DNA of 64,000 bases, from assembly GCA_032690845.1 (NCBI GenBank), contig CM064426.1:68684403-68748402 (forward strand), in the 5' to 3' direction. The position numbers and the translations under genes were made by a program. The stretch is from Eleusine coracana subsp. coracana. Lineage: Eukaryota > Streptophyta > Magnoliopsida > Poales > Poaceae. The notes beneath the pieces are model-generated. The model made no database searches, had not been told where the DNA came from, and saw nothing but the letters and a program-made list of their open reading frames with translations. Below are positions 9,786 to 20,888 of the stretch, in pieces. The number at the start of each line of letters is the position of its first letter. The first letter of the stretch is position 1.

Positions 9786-11660
9786 ATGGATCCAAACATC
9801 AACATTCTAAGCTGGAATGTGCGCGGCTTGAATAGGCGGAGCCGTCGTGATGCTTTGCGAGGGGTCGTAGCTGACTCTAACGCCGCTGTAGTGTGTGTGC
9901 AAGAGACAAAACTGAATGTAATCACGCAATCTCTGATCTATGGAACTTTCGGTTCAAATTATACCTCCTTCTCTTACCTGCCGGCATCACAAACGAGGGG
10001 TGGCATCCTGGTTGTGTGCCGCAACCACGACGTGTCAATGTTCCCAAGGCACATAGGCGACTTCTCAGTGACAGTGGACATCACGCATGGCGAAACCAGC
10101 TGGTGCCTAACCGCTGTGTATGGGCCGCAGGCCGATGTCGACAAGATCCAGTTCCTTGATGAACTGCGCGCCGTGAGAGCATCCTTCACCGGACCTTGGA
10201 TGATAACTGGGGACTTTAACCTCCTACTAGACGCAGAAGATAAGAGCAACGGCAACATCAATAGAAGAAACATGGGCCGCTTCCAGCGCTTCGTAGACGA
10301 CACCGAGTTCAAAGATGTCTACCTCCACGGGCGTGCCTATACCTGGAGCAATGAGCGTGAGCGGCCAACCTTGGAAAAACTAGATCGAGTCCTCATCTCT
10401 ACAGACTTGGATGCAGCCTGGCCGAACTGCTTCCTCCAGGCCTTGTCGTCCGATTTTTCAGATCACGCACCTCTGCTACTCTCCACAAACGTGGTGGGCA
10501 ACAACAAGAGGCGCTTTCACTTTGAGAAGTTTTGGACGAAGCTGCTATTGTTCCTCCAGGCAGTGGAACGTGGATGGAAGAGCAGTATCTCACATCGGGA
10601 GCCCTTCAGGCGCCTGGACTCAGTTCTCCGTAGCACAGCGAAGGAGTTGCAGAGTTGGAGTCAGAGGAGAGTTGGTATGATCAGGTCACAGATCCTAATT
10701 GCGAGAGAACTAATTCGCAGGCTCGATGCGGCCCAGGAACAGAGGGTTCTATCAACTGAGGAAGCGCAGCTCCGCAAGGATCTGAAGTGCAGGAGCCTGG
10801 GGCTTGCGTCCCTCGAACGAACCATCGCTCGGAGCCGAGCGCGAATTACGTGGCTGAAGGATGGGGACGCTTGCACGCAGTTCTTCCATTCGCAAGCCAG
10901 CTATCGCCAGAGGAAGAAACAGATAACCAGGCTCAAAACGGATCAAGGCATCGTAACAACTCACCAGGACAAAGCAGACGTGCTATTCAACCACTTCAGC
11001 GACATCATGGGATCAGAAGTGGAGCGGACCCGGACCATCGACCTGCAGATGCTTGGGATCCATGCCTCTCGCCTTGATCACCTGGACGAGCCCTTCAGTG
11101 AACAGGAAATCTGGGAAACCATCAAAGCGCTCTCGGCCGATAAGGCGCCGGGCCCGGATGGGTTCACGGCAGAATTCTATCGCTCGGTCTGGCCCATCAT
11201 CAAGCAAGACATGACGCTCGCTCTCAACGCATTCAACCGCGCGGACTTGAGAGGGTTCAGGGGGCTCAACAACGCCCTGATAACGCTGCTCCCGAAGCGA
11301 CCAGACGCAGAGGAGGCAACCGATTACAGGCCGATCTGCCTCATACACAGCTTCGCTAAGATTATGGCCAAAATGATGGCTATGCGGCTGGCGCTGGAAC
11401 TCGACTCGCTTATCGATGTCAACCAGAGCGCCTTCATACGTAGGAGGTCCATCCGCGACAATTTCAAGCTGGTACAAGCCTCGGCCAAGTTGTTTAAGCA
11501 ACGGAAGATGGCCAAGTTGTTGCTCAAGCTAGACATAGCGAAAGCCTTCGGCACCGTTTCTTGGCCCTTCTTGCTGCAAGTCCTGCAGCAAAGAGGTTTC
11601 AGGCCAAAATGGCGAAACTGGCTCTCGATCTTATTGTACACAGTCTCGTGTTCTGCTTAA
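9786..11660 (+). pseudogene. LINE ORF2: endonuclease and RT N-terminal part
   Basis: 624 open codons from an ATG. Residues 1-230 are an exonuclease-endonuclease-phosphatase domain that would nick target DNA: ILSWNVRGLNRR, VCVQETKLN (metal-binding Glu), TAVYGPQ, ITGDFNLLLD, and near the end SSDFSDHAPLL (catalytic Asp-His). From about residue 440 the reverse transcriptase begins: SADKAPGPDGFTAEFYRSVW, LITLLPKRPDAEEATDYRPICLI, and KLLLKLDIAKAF, where the first RT aspartate is in KLDIAKAF. It ends at a premature stop just after the WLSILLY segment, and the frame shifts before the next part. The start chosen agrees with the usual ORF2 opening (MDPNINILSWN). Confidence 0.92.
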
Positions 11661-13215
11661 CAGGGACCCGGGTAGGCCGATCGACCTAGCCCGTGGTCTT
11701 CACCAAGGAGACCCACTCTCCCCGATGTTGTTTATCATAGTCATGGGCGTCCTTCACCGGCTACTAGGGCATGCTGCTCGCAACAATATTTTGCAAGAAA
11801 CTGGGCATCAGGTCATCACGCACCAGTGCTCCTTATATGTTAACGACACCATTATCTTCATTACACCAATGGCACAGGATTTAACAGCCATTACTGCCAT
11901 CCTGGAACTATTCGGTGACATGTCTGGACTTCGCACAAATTTCCGGAAATGTGTTGCCGTCCCGATATGCTGCTTCGAGGAGCAAATAAGGAATGTGCAG
12001 GAGCTGCTACCGTGTCAACTGAGTGACTTCCCCATCACCTATCTAGGAGTGCCGTTGTCTACTGGCAGATTGCCCAAGAGCAGCCTAGAGCCTATTGTGG
12101 ACAGAATCAGAGGAAAGCTGCCAACTTGGAAGGCCGGGATGCTACACAAGGTTGGAAGGTTAGAGCTTGTCAAGACAACCTTATCAGCAATTCCGGTGTA
12201 TCCGCTCATTGCAATTAAGCTACCTGAATGAGTGATCAAAGCAATCGACAAGTGCTGACAGGGTTTCCTCTAGGCTGGTCAGGCGTCAACATCCGGAGGC
12301 AAGTGCACCATTGCTTGGCCAAAGGTGACGAGACCCAAAGAACTTGGTGGACTCGGAATCTCAAACCTAAGAATAGCAGGGTTGGCCATGAGATTAAGAT
12401 GGCTGTGGCTGCAACGCACTGACAGTTCCAGGCAATGGTCCACGATGATGATCGAATGCGAGCCCGAAGCACAACAGATGTTTGAGACATCAATCGAGGT
12501 CAAGCTAGGGGACGGAGCGACATGCAAGTTCTGGACCAACAGATGGCTCTAGGGGAACTCGATTCAAGCAATTGCACCAGAATTGTGCAAAGCAGTGAAC
12601 GGCAGAGAGCTAGGGCAGTGAACAGTCCAGCAAGCGCTGTCCAACAAACAATGGATTAGGGATATCACAGGCCATCTCTCGGTACTGGCAATCGTCCAAT
12701 ACACACTACTCTGGGAGCAACTGCAGGGTACAAGCACTACTCAGGGAGTGGCCGATCAGATATGTTGGCGTTGGACGGCTTCACAAGTGTACTCCGCAAA
12801 ATCAGCTTACAACATGTTCTTCTGTGGATCGACGAGGCTTTCTGGCGCAGATCTGCTGTGAAAGACTTGGGCATCGCCGTGAGTCAAACTATTCATGTAC
12901 ACGGTTCTGCATCAGAGAACATGGACTGCGGAAAGGCGCAAGCACCATGGGCTGCAGGACAACGACACATGCATCCTTTGCAATCAGTCGCCGGAGCACA
13001 TTGAGCACCTGCTACTGCACTGCCCCATAGCCAAACAGATATGGTGGGCGACCTTGTCTGCGGTAGGCTTTTCAAGCCGGTTCGTCAATGACGCCCTGGG
13101 AACCTTTGACACATGGACCAAGTTGAGGAACGGTCTGCCTAAGCAGACGAAGAAGGCGATGGACAGCCTTTTCCTGCTAGTCACCTGGCATCTCTGGAAG
13201 GAAAGGAACAACTGA
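11661..13215 (+). pseudogene. LINE ORF2: RT palm, thumb and zf-RVT
   Basis: Continuation of the LINE polyprotein in several frames. The palm has GLHQGDPLSPMLF at about 11698 and the polymerase box reads YVNDT (about 11838), where the family has YADDT. One of the two catalytic aspartates is thus asparagine. TYLGVPLSTGRLPK follows (12040 region). Stops and frameshifts occur at about 12230, 12552 and 12890. The last segment (12895-13215) has CILCNQSPEHIEHLLLHC and ends with a WHLWKERNN stretch, the zinc-binding RT-associated domain (zf-RVT) seen at the end of plant LINE ORF2. Dead. Confidence 0.88.
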
Positions 13216-13475
13216 ACTTTCGACGGCAAGACGGCTTCGGTGTCCGAGATTGGAGATCGCATAATGGATGAAGCACAAGCATGGGTAGCTGCAGGGACAA
13301 AAAACATAGGTAGTGTAATGTTGCGACAGTAGGTCTACTGTACTCCCGCCTGAGCGGGCTCTCGAGGCAGCTCCTACGTGTTTCTGTAAATCAATACTGG
13401 GGCTGCCTGCAGCTGGCCTCGCCGGCACGCGTTGTGTAATATTGGTCTCGGACCACTTCTATCTTAATGCAAAGA

Positions 13476-14021
13476 TGCGCAGCATTTGTATGCTCTTGGA
13501 CAAGGGCGTCTTGTGCTGGGCAGAGTGTATACATAGCTAGTGCGTGTCCCTAGACAAGGGCGTCTTGTGCAGTACGTGGTGTTGATTCGATGAATGCTTG
13601 TTGATGGTGCGGCTGTTGTTGTCAGCATGGCCGCAACGACCACCTCGTATGCTCTTGGACTAAGATGGTCCTTGGAGTGGTGAGCCCTCCATGTCCAATG
13701 GCTAAGATGGTCCTTGGGGTGGTTGGTGAATGGAATGCCAATCACCACAAGCTCTCCGCCGTGTGCCGGCCCAGGCATGGGAGAAATTCCACCGGCAGTG
13801 CTATTCATCGGAAAGAGAATGGGCAGCTTCTCTCGTTTAGGTTCCTCAAGCGTGCAACTCCTGCATGATGCACCACAAAGGTTCTGGCTTCGTTGCCACG
13901 AAACACAACAGTGATGAGATGTTTGCTACAACAAACATGCAGTCATGCAGGTAGAAATGCTGAGGGGGTTTTAGGGGAATTGGCTAGTAAACGGATCGAG
14001 AAAGCAAGCAGTGCTGTTCTT
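13476..14021 (+). other. host-derived unit, second copy next to LINE
   Basis: 13512-13770 repeats about 9360-9590 with only a handful of differences. Two extra local duplications are visible: GGACAAGGGCGTCTTGTGC near 13497 and again near 13553, and a 42-bp unit beginning TAAGATGGTCCTTGG at about 13660 and 13702. The tail (13770-14011) shows open frames without family resemblance. Confidence 0.6.
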
Positions 14022-14389
14022 TTTTTTTTTTTGAACAAACTGGAGGGGCAAGCCCCTATAGAATTTTATTACATAAAAAAGAGTCTGTACAAAAGAAATA
14101 CAAGAACAAAATAAAGAGTAAAGCTAAATCCACAGGGCTAGCCGTTGTTGAAGTTGTTGTACATGCTTGCTCTTGCCCTATGATGGATAACCATTTCAAG
14201 GTCCTTGGAGAAAGAAACTCTGCATTGTTGGACAGTGGGATCAATTCCTTCAAAAATCCACTTGTTTCTAGCAACACAGATATTTCAGCTCATTAAAATG
14301 ATAATATCCATGAAGGAAGAAATACCCATAGTTTGCTTCATTCTTTTGATAAGTTGCAATACTTGGAGATGAGTAGGCATATTTAGGCC

Positions 14390-17300
14390 TATTGACTGCC
14401 AGCATTGTCTTGCAAAGCTACACTGTATGAAAAGGTGACGGAGGGTCTCCACTTTCTACAGTATACAAAGCTCACAGGTGTATGAATCCAACTCCATGTT
14501 TTTTGTACGAAGAAGACCCCTTGTGTTGATTCTGTCATGCACGAGTAACCAGAAGATGATTTTGTTCTTAGGCTAGCATGCAGACATCCAAAGCCATTTG
14601 TTAGCCGGGTGAGTTGGTTGATGTCCGGAGAGATGTTTGTAGACTGTAGAGCAAGAAAAAGCATGGCTTTGACCCATGTGCCTCTACATATCAGATGTAT
14701 GACCAATATGCAAATCATTTAGCAAGGTCTTGGGTTGTTGCAACTGTTGGTATGCTTCCATAGATAGTGGTAAGTGAAACTGAGAATTTATAGGCTCAGC
14801 CTTGAAATTTCCAAGTGTGATCTTGGGCTGCTTAGCAAATGAGTGTAACTGAGGAAATTGGATGTGAAGAGGGATGACACACCAACTATCCTCCCAAATG
14901 AGCATTGTTTTCCCATTCCCAGCAGTAACAGTTGTGATCCCTTTAAAAGAGTCCAGTAACTTCAGGATGTCTCTCCACCAAAAGGACCCCTTCGTCTATT
15001 GACCAGGCAGTCTTCCATGTTGATAATATTTGTCCCACGAGAGATGGACCCAAGGTAAGTCAACTCTATTGTAAAACTTATGCAAACTTTTGAGGAGCAA
15101 GGCTCTATTTTGAATTTTTAGATTTTTCACCCCAAGGCCTCCTTCGGATTTTGGCTTTGTGACTAATTCCCAAGCTGCCATTGGAGGCTTTCTTGCATTT
15201 ATATCTGAGCCTCTCCATAAAAGATGCTTTCTATATTTATCAATTTGCTTGATTACTAATAGTGGTAGTAGAAGTGTACACATTGTAAAAGTTTGGAGAC
15301 AGAACAATACATAATTAACCATCTATAATTTGCCAGCTTGAGTTAGAAACCGTGCACAACCCACTAATCTTCTTTCAAGTCTCTGTACTAGTGGCAAGAA
15401 ATTAGCAACTGAAGGCCTTGTTGTTCCTAGATGCAATCCTAGATAAGTAGAAGGCATGGATCCTATTTGATAGTTCAAAGTACTTTTTAAGAAATCCATT
15501 CTTTCTGGACTGACATTGATAGGTAGCATATGTGACTTTGTGTAGTTAACTTTCAGCTCTATTGATTCAGCAAAAGTATGAATAAGTGCCTTCAGTGCCA
15601 CCAGCTGCCTAGGGCATGCTTCCATTACTAACAATGTATCATCCTCATATTGTACTATGGGGAAGTCTGCTCCAGCTCCTTGAGGAATAGGTAATTTAAA
15701 GATGCCAATATCTTTTCCTTTGTTCATAATTGATTGAAGAAGGTCTGTAGCAAGAACAAATAGAAGATGAGATAGAGGGTCACCTTGTCTTACTCCTCTT
15801 CGACAGTGAAACACTTTGCCTGGCACCCCATTCAAAATAATAGATGAAGTTCCTTAATCCAAGATCATTTCCATCCATTTTATATATCCACTTGGTGCCT
15901 AACCCTTTTTGCTTGAGTATGTCAATGATGATTTTGTGCTCTATTTTATCAAATGCCTTTTCAAAATCCAATTTGAGTAAGATGATTTCCTTTCTTGACA
16001 TTTTACACATGTGAAGATACTCAAAGGACCAGGCAACACAATCCTGAACGCTTCTCCTTTTAATGAAACCATACTGGTTCTTGTGAACCAACTATAATAT
16101 TATGGATTGTAACCTGTTTACTAAAAGTTCTGTGATCAATTTGATTCAAGAGTTTAACAGTGAAATTGGTCTGAACTCCTCTACCAAAATTGGATGGTGT
16201 TTCTTAGGCACCAGAGTGATGAAGAACCATTAATACTTTGGAGGCATATCTCACCCTCATAGAAAGCTGCAATGAGATTGTAGATTTTGTGAAATGATAG
16301 GCCAACATTTCTTTATAAAATCACCATTGAACCCATTTGCACCTGGTGACTCATTGAAATGTAATTCTGAGACAACTTGATCAATTTTCAGTTGTGTGAA
16401 AGGCTCCTCTAACCAGCTAAGACCATCTACTTGCTCATTCAAATCATTCAGATTGAAATGCATGGTAGTATTGTCAGGTTTTCCCAGTCTATCTTTATAT
16501 GCCTCCCGAAGAAGAGACTCTTTATTGCTATGATCAGCATGTAGTTGCCCGTTATCGTCTTGAATCACTGCAATTGCATTTCTCTTGTGATTAATAGTTG
16601 CTCTAGCATGGAAGAATCTTGTTGGGGGCATTACCAAATTTAACCCACTTTATATCTCCTCTCTGTCTCAAGTAAATCTTTTCCTGTGCAACAGTCATTG
16701 CAAATGCCCTTGTAGTAATTCCCTAAAGTTCCACTCTTGTAAGGTTAAATCTCATGTTTCCTCAATCGTGTCCATAAACTCTATTGGCATTTTGTTATTT
16801 GTGATAGTCATAGCAAGGTTTGAAATGTTAGAGGCCCACTCTCTGAGAACTCATCTTAGGTATTTGAACTTGGCCATTATAATCTTTGCTTTATCTATTG
16901 TCTACACAGGTTAGGCCCAAGCTTGTTGGACCACTTGCAAGAAATCATCATGGTCCATCCAAAAATTTTCAAAACAAAAGACTTGAGGCTTAGGAACAGA
17001 ACTTGCAACTTTAATGAGGCAAGGGACATGATTTGAGGTGTCTTTGGAGAGAGCACTTACAGTTGATTGAGGGAAAACCAAAGTTCACAAGCTTGAAGTA
17101 AAAAACCAGTCCAATCTTTCTAACAGTGGACTCTGCTACTTGTTTGAGCAGGTGTAACTTCTTCCTTGTAAAGGCAATTCCACCATTCCTTGGGCACTGA
17201 TAGCTTCATTGAAGAGCATCATTTCATTTATCTTCCCACCAGGTTTGTTCCTATCCTCTGGTGACCTCATCGAATTAAAATCTCCAACTATAAGCCAATT

Positions 17301-17732
17301 ACAATCCAAAGGCATATCTATGTTTTTGAACCATTCTAGGAATAGTAGTTTTCCTTCATCTCTACATGGAGCATATATATTTGTGAGAATCCATTTCACC
17401 CCAGAAAGCTTACATGTGAAATCTATTGAAAACGCAAACTCATTCATGAAGGCGAGGGTTCCATAAAAAGAGGCACTTTTCCAAATTATTATAGAACCTC
17501 CAGAAGCTCCAACTGATGGTAAGAATTCAAAACTATCAAAGCTTGGGGGACAAAATTTTCTGATGTAGCTAAGATCAAATCCCTCTCTTTTAGTTTCCTG
17601 AATACAAATGATATCACATTTAGCTTCAGAGATCTTGCTCCTAATAGCATCCCATTTAGTATGAGAGTTGATTCCCCTGATATTCCAGTTTAATATCTTC
17701 CACTCACGACCTTTTAGAATGTTGTACTCCAT
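14390..17732 (-). pseudogene. LINE ORF2 (endonuclease, RT, zf-RVT), degraded
   Basis: The N-terminal endonuclease (17732-17136) opens with ILNWNIRGINSHTKWDA and has ICIQETKREG and WLIVGDFNSM, so the metal-binding Glu and Asp positions are present. The domain is cut by a frameshift before the catalytic His. The RT follows in pieces: 16637-16257 with SPGANGFNGDF (family: SPGPDGF), 16091-15780 with LLKLDFEKAFDKI, and 15835-15323 with VRQGDPLSHLLF and the polymerase box YEDDT. LGVKNLKIQNRALLLK (15322-14996) and a C-terminal stretch (14905-14389) correspond to the thumb and zf-RVT region. At least six reading-frame breaks are visible. Confidence 0.88.
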
Positions 17733-18223
17733 TGATAAACTAATTTTATATGAAACAAAACTTGCTCATATGCATAACACATGAACATGAAGCAGTACCA
17801 CAATTCAGAGAGGGACCAGTATAGACACTGGAGTATGGGTCCATCAGCAAATAAATATCTAGCAAATACTCTGCTATTAGAGTTCCTAGAATATTCCACT
17901 TGCAGAGCCACAAAATGTAAGGAGAGTAGCAAAAGGACCAGTAGACAGACTGGATAAAGTTCAGCACTAGAGCATACTTGAAGTAAAAAACAGAGAACAA
18001 AAAGAAAATTAAGGAGATAATTCCATAAGTCCAGAAGCGAGCCTCCCTACTTCTTGCTTTTCTTATTGGCCTTCTTATCATTGGGATTTGTGGTGCTGTT
18101 AGTCTTGGAGGCTTTGGTCGGTGCTGCTTTGTTATTGACTTCTTTCAGCTCTTTCTTGGTCATTCTACTTTTCTGCTTGCCAATTGGTGTTGCAGCTTTT
18201 CTCTTTTTCCCTAGTGCCTCATC

Positions 18224-19097
18224 TTATAACTCCTCAGGAGTCATCTTACATAATTCAGTGCCCAGGATTCTAATCATTGCAGAAGAGAGCATTGGGGGCT
18301 GAGAATGATAGGCAATGCAATACCCTCTACCACATGTGCTTGTCTTGAAACCTTCACTCTTTATTTCGAGTCTTTCACTTCTTCTGACTTTAATCTCTAC
18401 AAAAGAAAACTTGCAAGTGTTCTTGTTAGGCAGAGGGATTGATGCATTTGATATTTCCTCTGCCAATACCACTTTTTGAGGAACAGGGGTTATTTCAGCA
18501 TTACTATTGGGAGAACCTTCAAAAGGGATGTTTTCTTCAACTGTGACACTGATATCATTAGCCAAATCCTCTGAGTGTAGATGGAGTTCTTTTTGCCTTA
18601 GAATGTCGCACAGAAGCTTTTGGCAGATAGGCATTTAGATGGAATTTCAAACTGCCAAGGTAGGTGTGGCACTGGTTGCAACATCATCAGTTTCCAAGCT
18701 TTGGAGTGCAGGAAGCTTTTTGCCTAGTGAAAGTGACCTGGATTTAGCAATAGGGATGTGCAGAAAGGCAGCCATTCAGAGGGGATAGGAACAACCTTTG
18801 ACTTTTTCCCAGTGGGGGAGAAGCATTTAGCCCAAGCTTCAGGAATGTTTTACATAGAGTTTGAAAGACAGGGTCTCCCGTGTAATTAGAAGCACGCACC
18901 ATGGCCCCAATGTGAAGATGCACATTCTGCTGCATTTGAAGTTTACTATTTGTTGTCATCACCTCTGCATCATCATTTGGTTGTTGATGCTCAATATTCA
19001 GATCAAAGTCCATCATGGCTTCTTCTAGTATTTCTTCTGCAACAAATGGTTCAAGTTGTGGCTGAGCAGCTTTGAGGCGCATCATTGGGAACACCAT
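18224..19097 (-). pseudogene. LINE ORF1, C-terminal half
   Basis: Minus-strand frames 19097-18744 and 18634-18224 lie between ORF2 and the Cassandra insertion. They are acidic and then basic (VRRSERLEIKSEGFK, preceded by VEIK), the composition of the C-terminal half of plant LINE ORF1 proteins that are thought to bind RNA. The stretch KVRRSERLEIKSEGFK..CGRGYC is a recurrent ORF1/ORF2-linker motif in plant LINEs. A stop or frame change separates the two parts. Assigned mainly by position. Confidence 0.65.
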
Positions 19098-19480
19098 CTA
19101 TCATTTCAATATCAATATTTAGATCAGGGACTTGTTGAGCAATAGAGGCTGATCCTCCTGAGTCTCCCCGTCCACCTAAGGGGTCCAGAGATAAAGACAT
19201 ACTGAAATGTTGTTGGGGTTCGTGATCTTGCTTTGAGACAGGTGGTTCAAGAACAAGGATATCCAGGGCAAGGTCTTATGGATTAGGAGCTTCAACATCT
19301 AAGTTAAGATCCGGCAGATCATGCACATCAGCATTTTGGTGTCCATTACCCAACTGCTGCTCATCGACATTATCGATATTCTAAGTATAGGGGTTGTGAT
19401 ATCCCAACTCAAGGCTTAATAGGATTGATAGAATACTCATACCAATAAGTTATAACTTATTTTCTGGAAGCTCATCTCTA

Positions 19481-19546
19481 AAGAACTCCAAAGTTAAGCG
19501 TGCTTGGCCTGGAGCAATTTAGAGATGGGTGACCGACCAGGAAGTT
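19481..19546 (+). ncRNA. 5S-rRNA-like segment in Cassandra LTR 1
   Basis: AAGAACTCCAAAGTTAAGCG followed by TGCTTGG matches the internal control region (A box) of plant 5S rRNA (CAGAACTCCGAAGTTAAGCG). GAGATGGGTGACC (19523 region) matches its C box (GGATGGGTGACC), and the following CAGGAAGT also fits. In Cassandra such segments are known to act as Pol III promoters for 5S-like transcripts. The intervening sequence has diverged from true 5S, so it is not a ribosomal gene. Confidence 0.8.
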
Positions 19547-20595
19547 TGTCTCGGGTGCGCACGAGTGAGGACAAAGTGCGTAAAAAAAGATATGTGTTAG
19601 TCGTGAGGACAAGCTTGAGATCCTAGAGAGTTGTCAGGTGTAAGCCGGCCTGGCCTCAGAGGGGCGAGATGTTATAGTTGGTATCAGAGCCGACCCTTAC
19701 GGTTTCATGGGCGAGTGGGGTCGTAGATTCATGGGCATGGTGTGCATGGCCGGTGTGGGCCCGGAGTGGTCACACAGCATGGCACATGCGCTAGCACTGG
19801 ACACACGGACGTGGCCAAGAGGAGAAGTTCCTGGCCTAGGGTTGATCAATGAGGACATCGATCTTCTAAGATGGTGAGAGTGTAACATCCTAGCCCAAGG
19901 CTTAATAGGATTGATAAAATACTCATACTAACAAGTTGCTATTTCTTTTCCAAGCTCAACCCTAAAGAACTTTAAAGTTAAGCGTTAATTTAGGGATGGG
20001 CGATCAACCGGAAAGTTTGTCTCGGGTGTGCACGAGTGAGGACAAAGTGCACAGAAAAGACATCTGTTGATCTGTGAGGATAGTCTTAAGATCCTAGAGA
20101 GTTGTCAGGTGTAAGCGAACCCGGCCTCGGAGGGGCGGGAGGTTACAGTTTGTATCAGAGCCCACCCTTGCAGTTTCATGGGCGCATGGGGTCGTAGTTG
20201 CGTAAGCATGGTATGCATGGCCGGTGTGTCTGTGAGGACAATCTTAAGATCCTAGAGAGTTGTCAGGTGTAAGCGGACCCGGCCTCGGAGGGGCGGGAGG
20301 TTACAGTTGGTATCAGAGCCCACCCTTGTAGTTTCACGGGCGCGTGGGATCGTACTTGCGCAAGCATGGTATGCATGGCCGATGTGGGCTCGGAGTGGTC
20401 ACACAGTATGGCACATGCGCTGGCACTGGGCACATAGACGTGGCGAAGAGAGGAAGATCCTGGTCTGGGATTTACCGATGAGGATGACGGTCTTCTAAGA
20501 GGGTGAGAGTGTGATATCCCGGCTCAGGGCTTAATAGGATTGATATAATACTCATACCAACAAGTTGAACCTTCTTTTCTGGAAGCTCATTTTTA

Positions 20596-20661
20596 AAGAA
20601 CTCCAAAGTTAAGTGTGCTTGGCCTAGAGCAATTTAGGGATGGGTGACTGATCAGGAAGTT
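20596..20661 (+). ncRNA. 5S-rRNA-like segment in Cassandra LTR 4
   Basis: Equivalent of the segment in LTR 1, with AAGAACTCCAAAGTTAAGTG then TGCTTGG, and GGGATGGGTGACTG. The A-box and C-box matches are slightly eroded. The middle LTR (about 19970-20020) has lost the sequence between GTTAAGCG and the C box by a small deletion, and its C box reads GGATGGGCGATC. Confidence 0.75.
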
Positions 20662-20888
20662 TGTCACGGGTGCGCACGAGTGAGGACAAAGTACACAGAA
20701 AAGACATGTGTTGGTCTGTGAGGATAATCTTGAGATCCTAAAGAGCTATCAGGTGTAAGCGGGCCTGGTCTCGGAGCGGCGGGATGTTACAGGAGCAATC
20801 TGAAATACATTGTCCTGCTATCCAAACCCAAAGAAATCAAATCCCATGTCATCATTCACATCTTTAATTGCAGGGCAGGGTCCTAATC

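Larger units (their letters stand above)
9786..13475 (+). mobile_element. L1-type LINE, ORF2 only
   Basis: Non-LTR retrotransposon with ORF2 order endonuclease, reverse transcriptase and C-terminal zinc-binding domain. No ORF1 precedes it, so it is probably truncated at the 5' side near the ORF2 start. The 3' end is placed near 13475 after CTTAATGCAAAGATGCGCAG, a tail typical of plant LINEs. No poly-A tract follows. Flanking sequence on the two sides contains the same roughly 230-bp host segment. Confidence 0.88.
19395..20791 (+). mobile_element. Cassandra TRIM, tandem LTR-internal array
   Basis: A small LTR retrotransposon without coding capacity, inserted in LINE ORF1. LTR copies lie at 19395-19676, 19881-20147, 20228-20305 (3' end only) and 20510-20791. 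The intact outer ones are 282 bp each. Every LTR except the last is followed by (G)TTGGTATCAGAGC or a close variant, the tRNA-iMet primer site. Internal regions of about 200 bp (19677-19880, 20148-20227 partial, 20306-20509) share GTTTCA(T/C)GGGCG and TCTTCTAAGA(T/G)GGTGAGAG. The LTRs contain 5S-rRNA-like sequence, the hallmark of Cassandra. The LTR-internal repeat structure points to unequal recombination. No clear 5-bp target duplication (GGGGT versus GGAGC). Confidence 0.85.

Noticed and set aside
13464..13808. Possible host protein on the minus strand
   Set aside because: Same reasoning as the 9.3-kb copy; an internal 42-bp tandem duplication disrupts the text.
19481..19546. A functional 5S rRNA gene
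   Set aside because: Only the promoter blocks match; the sequence lies in an LTR next to a primer-binding site and is part of the Cassandra TRIM.
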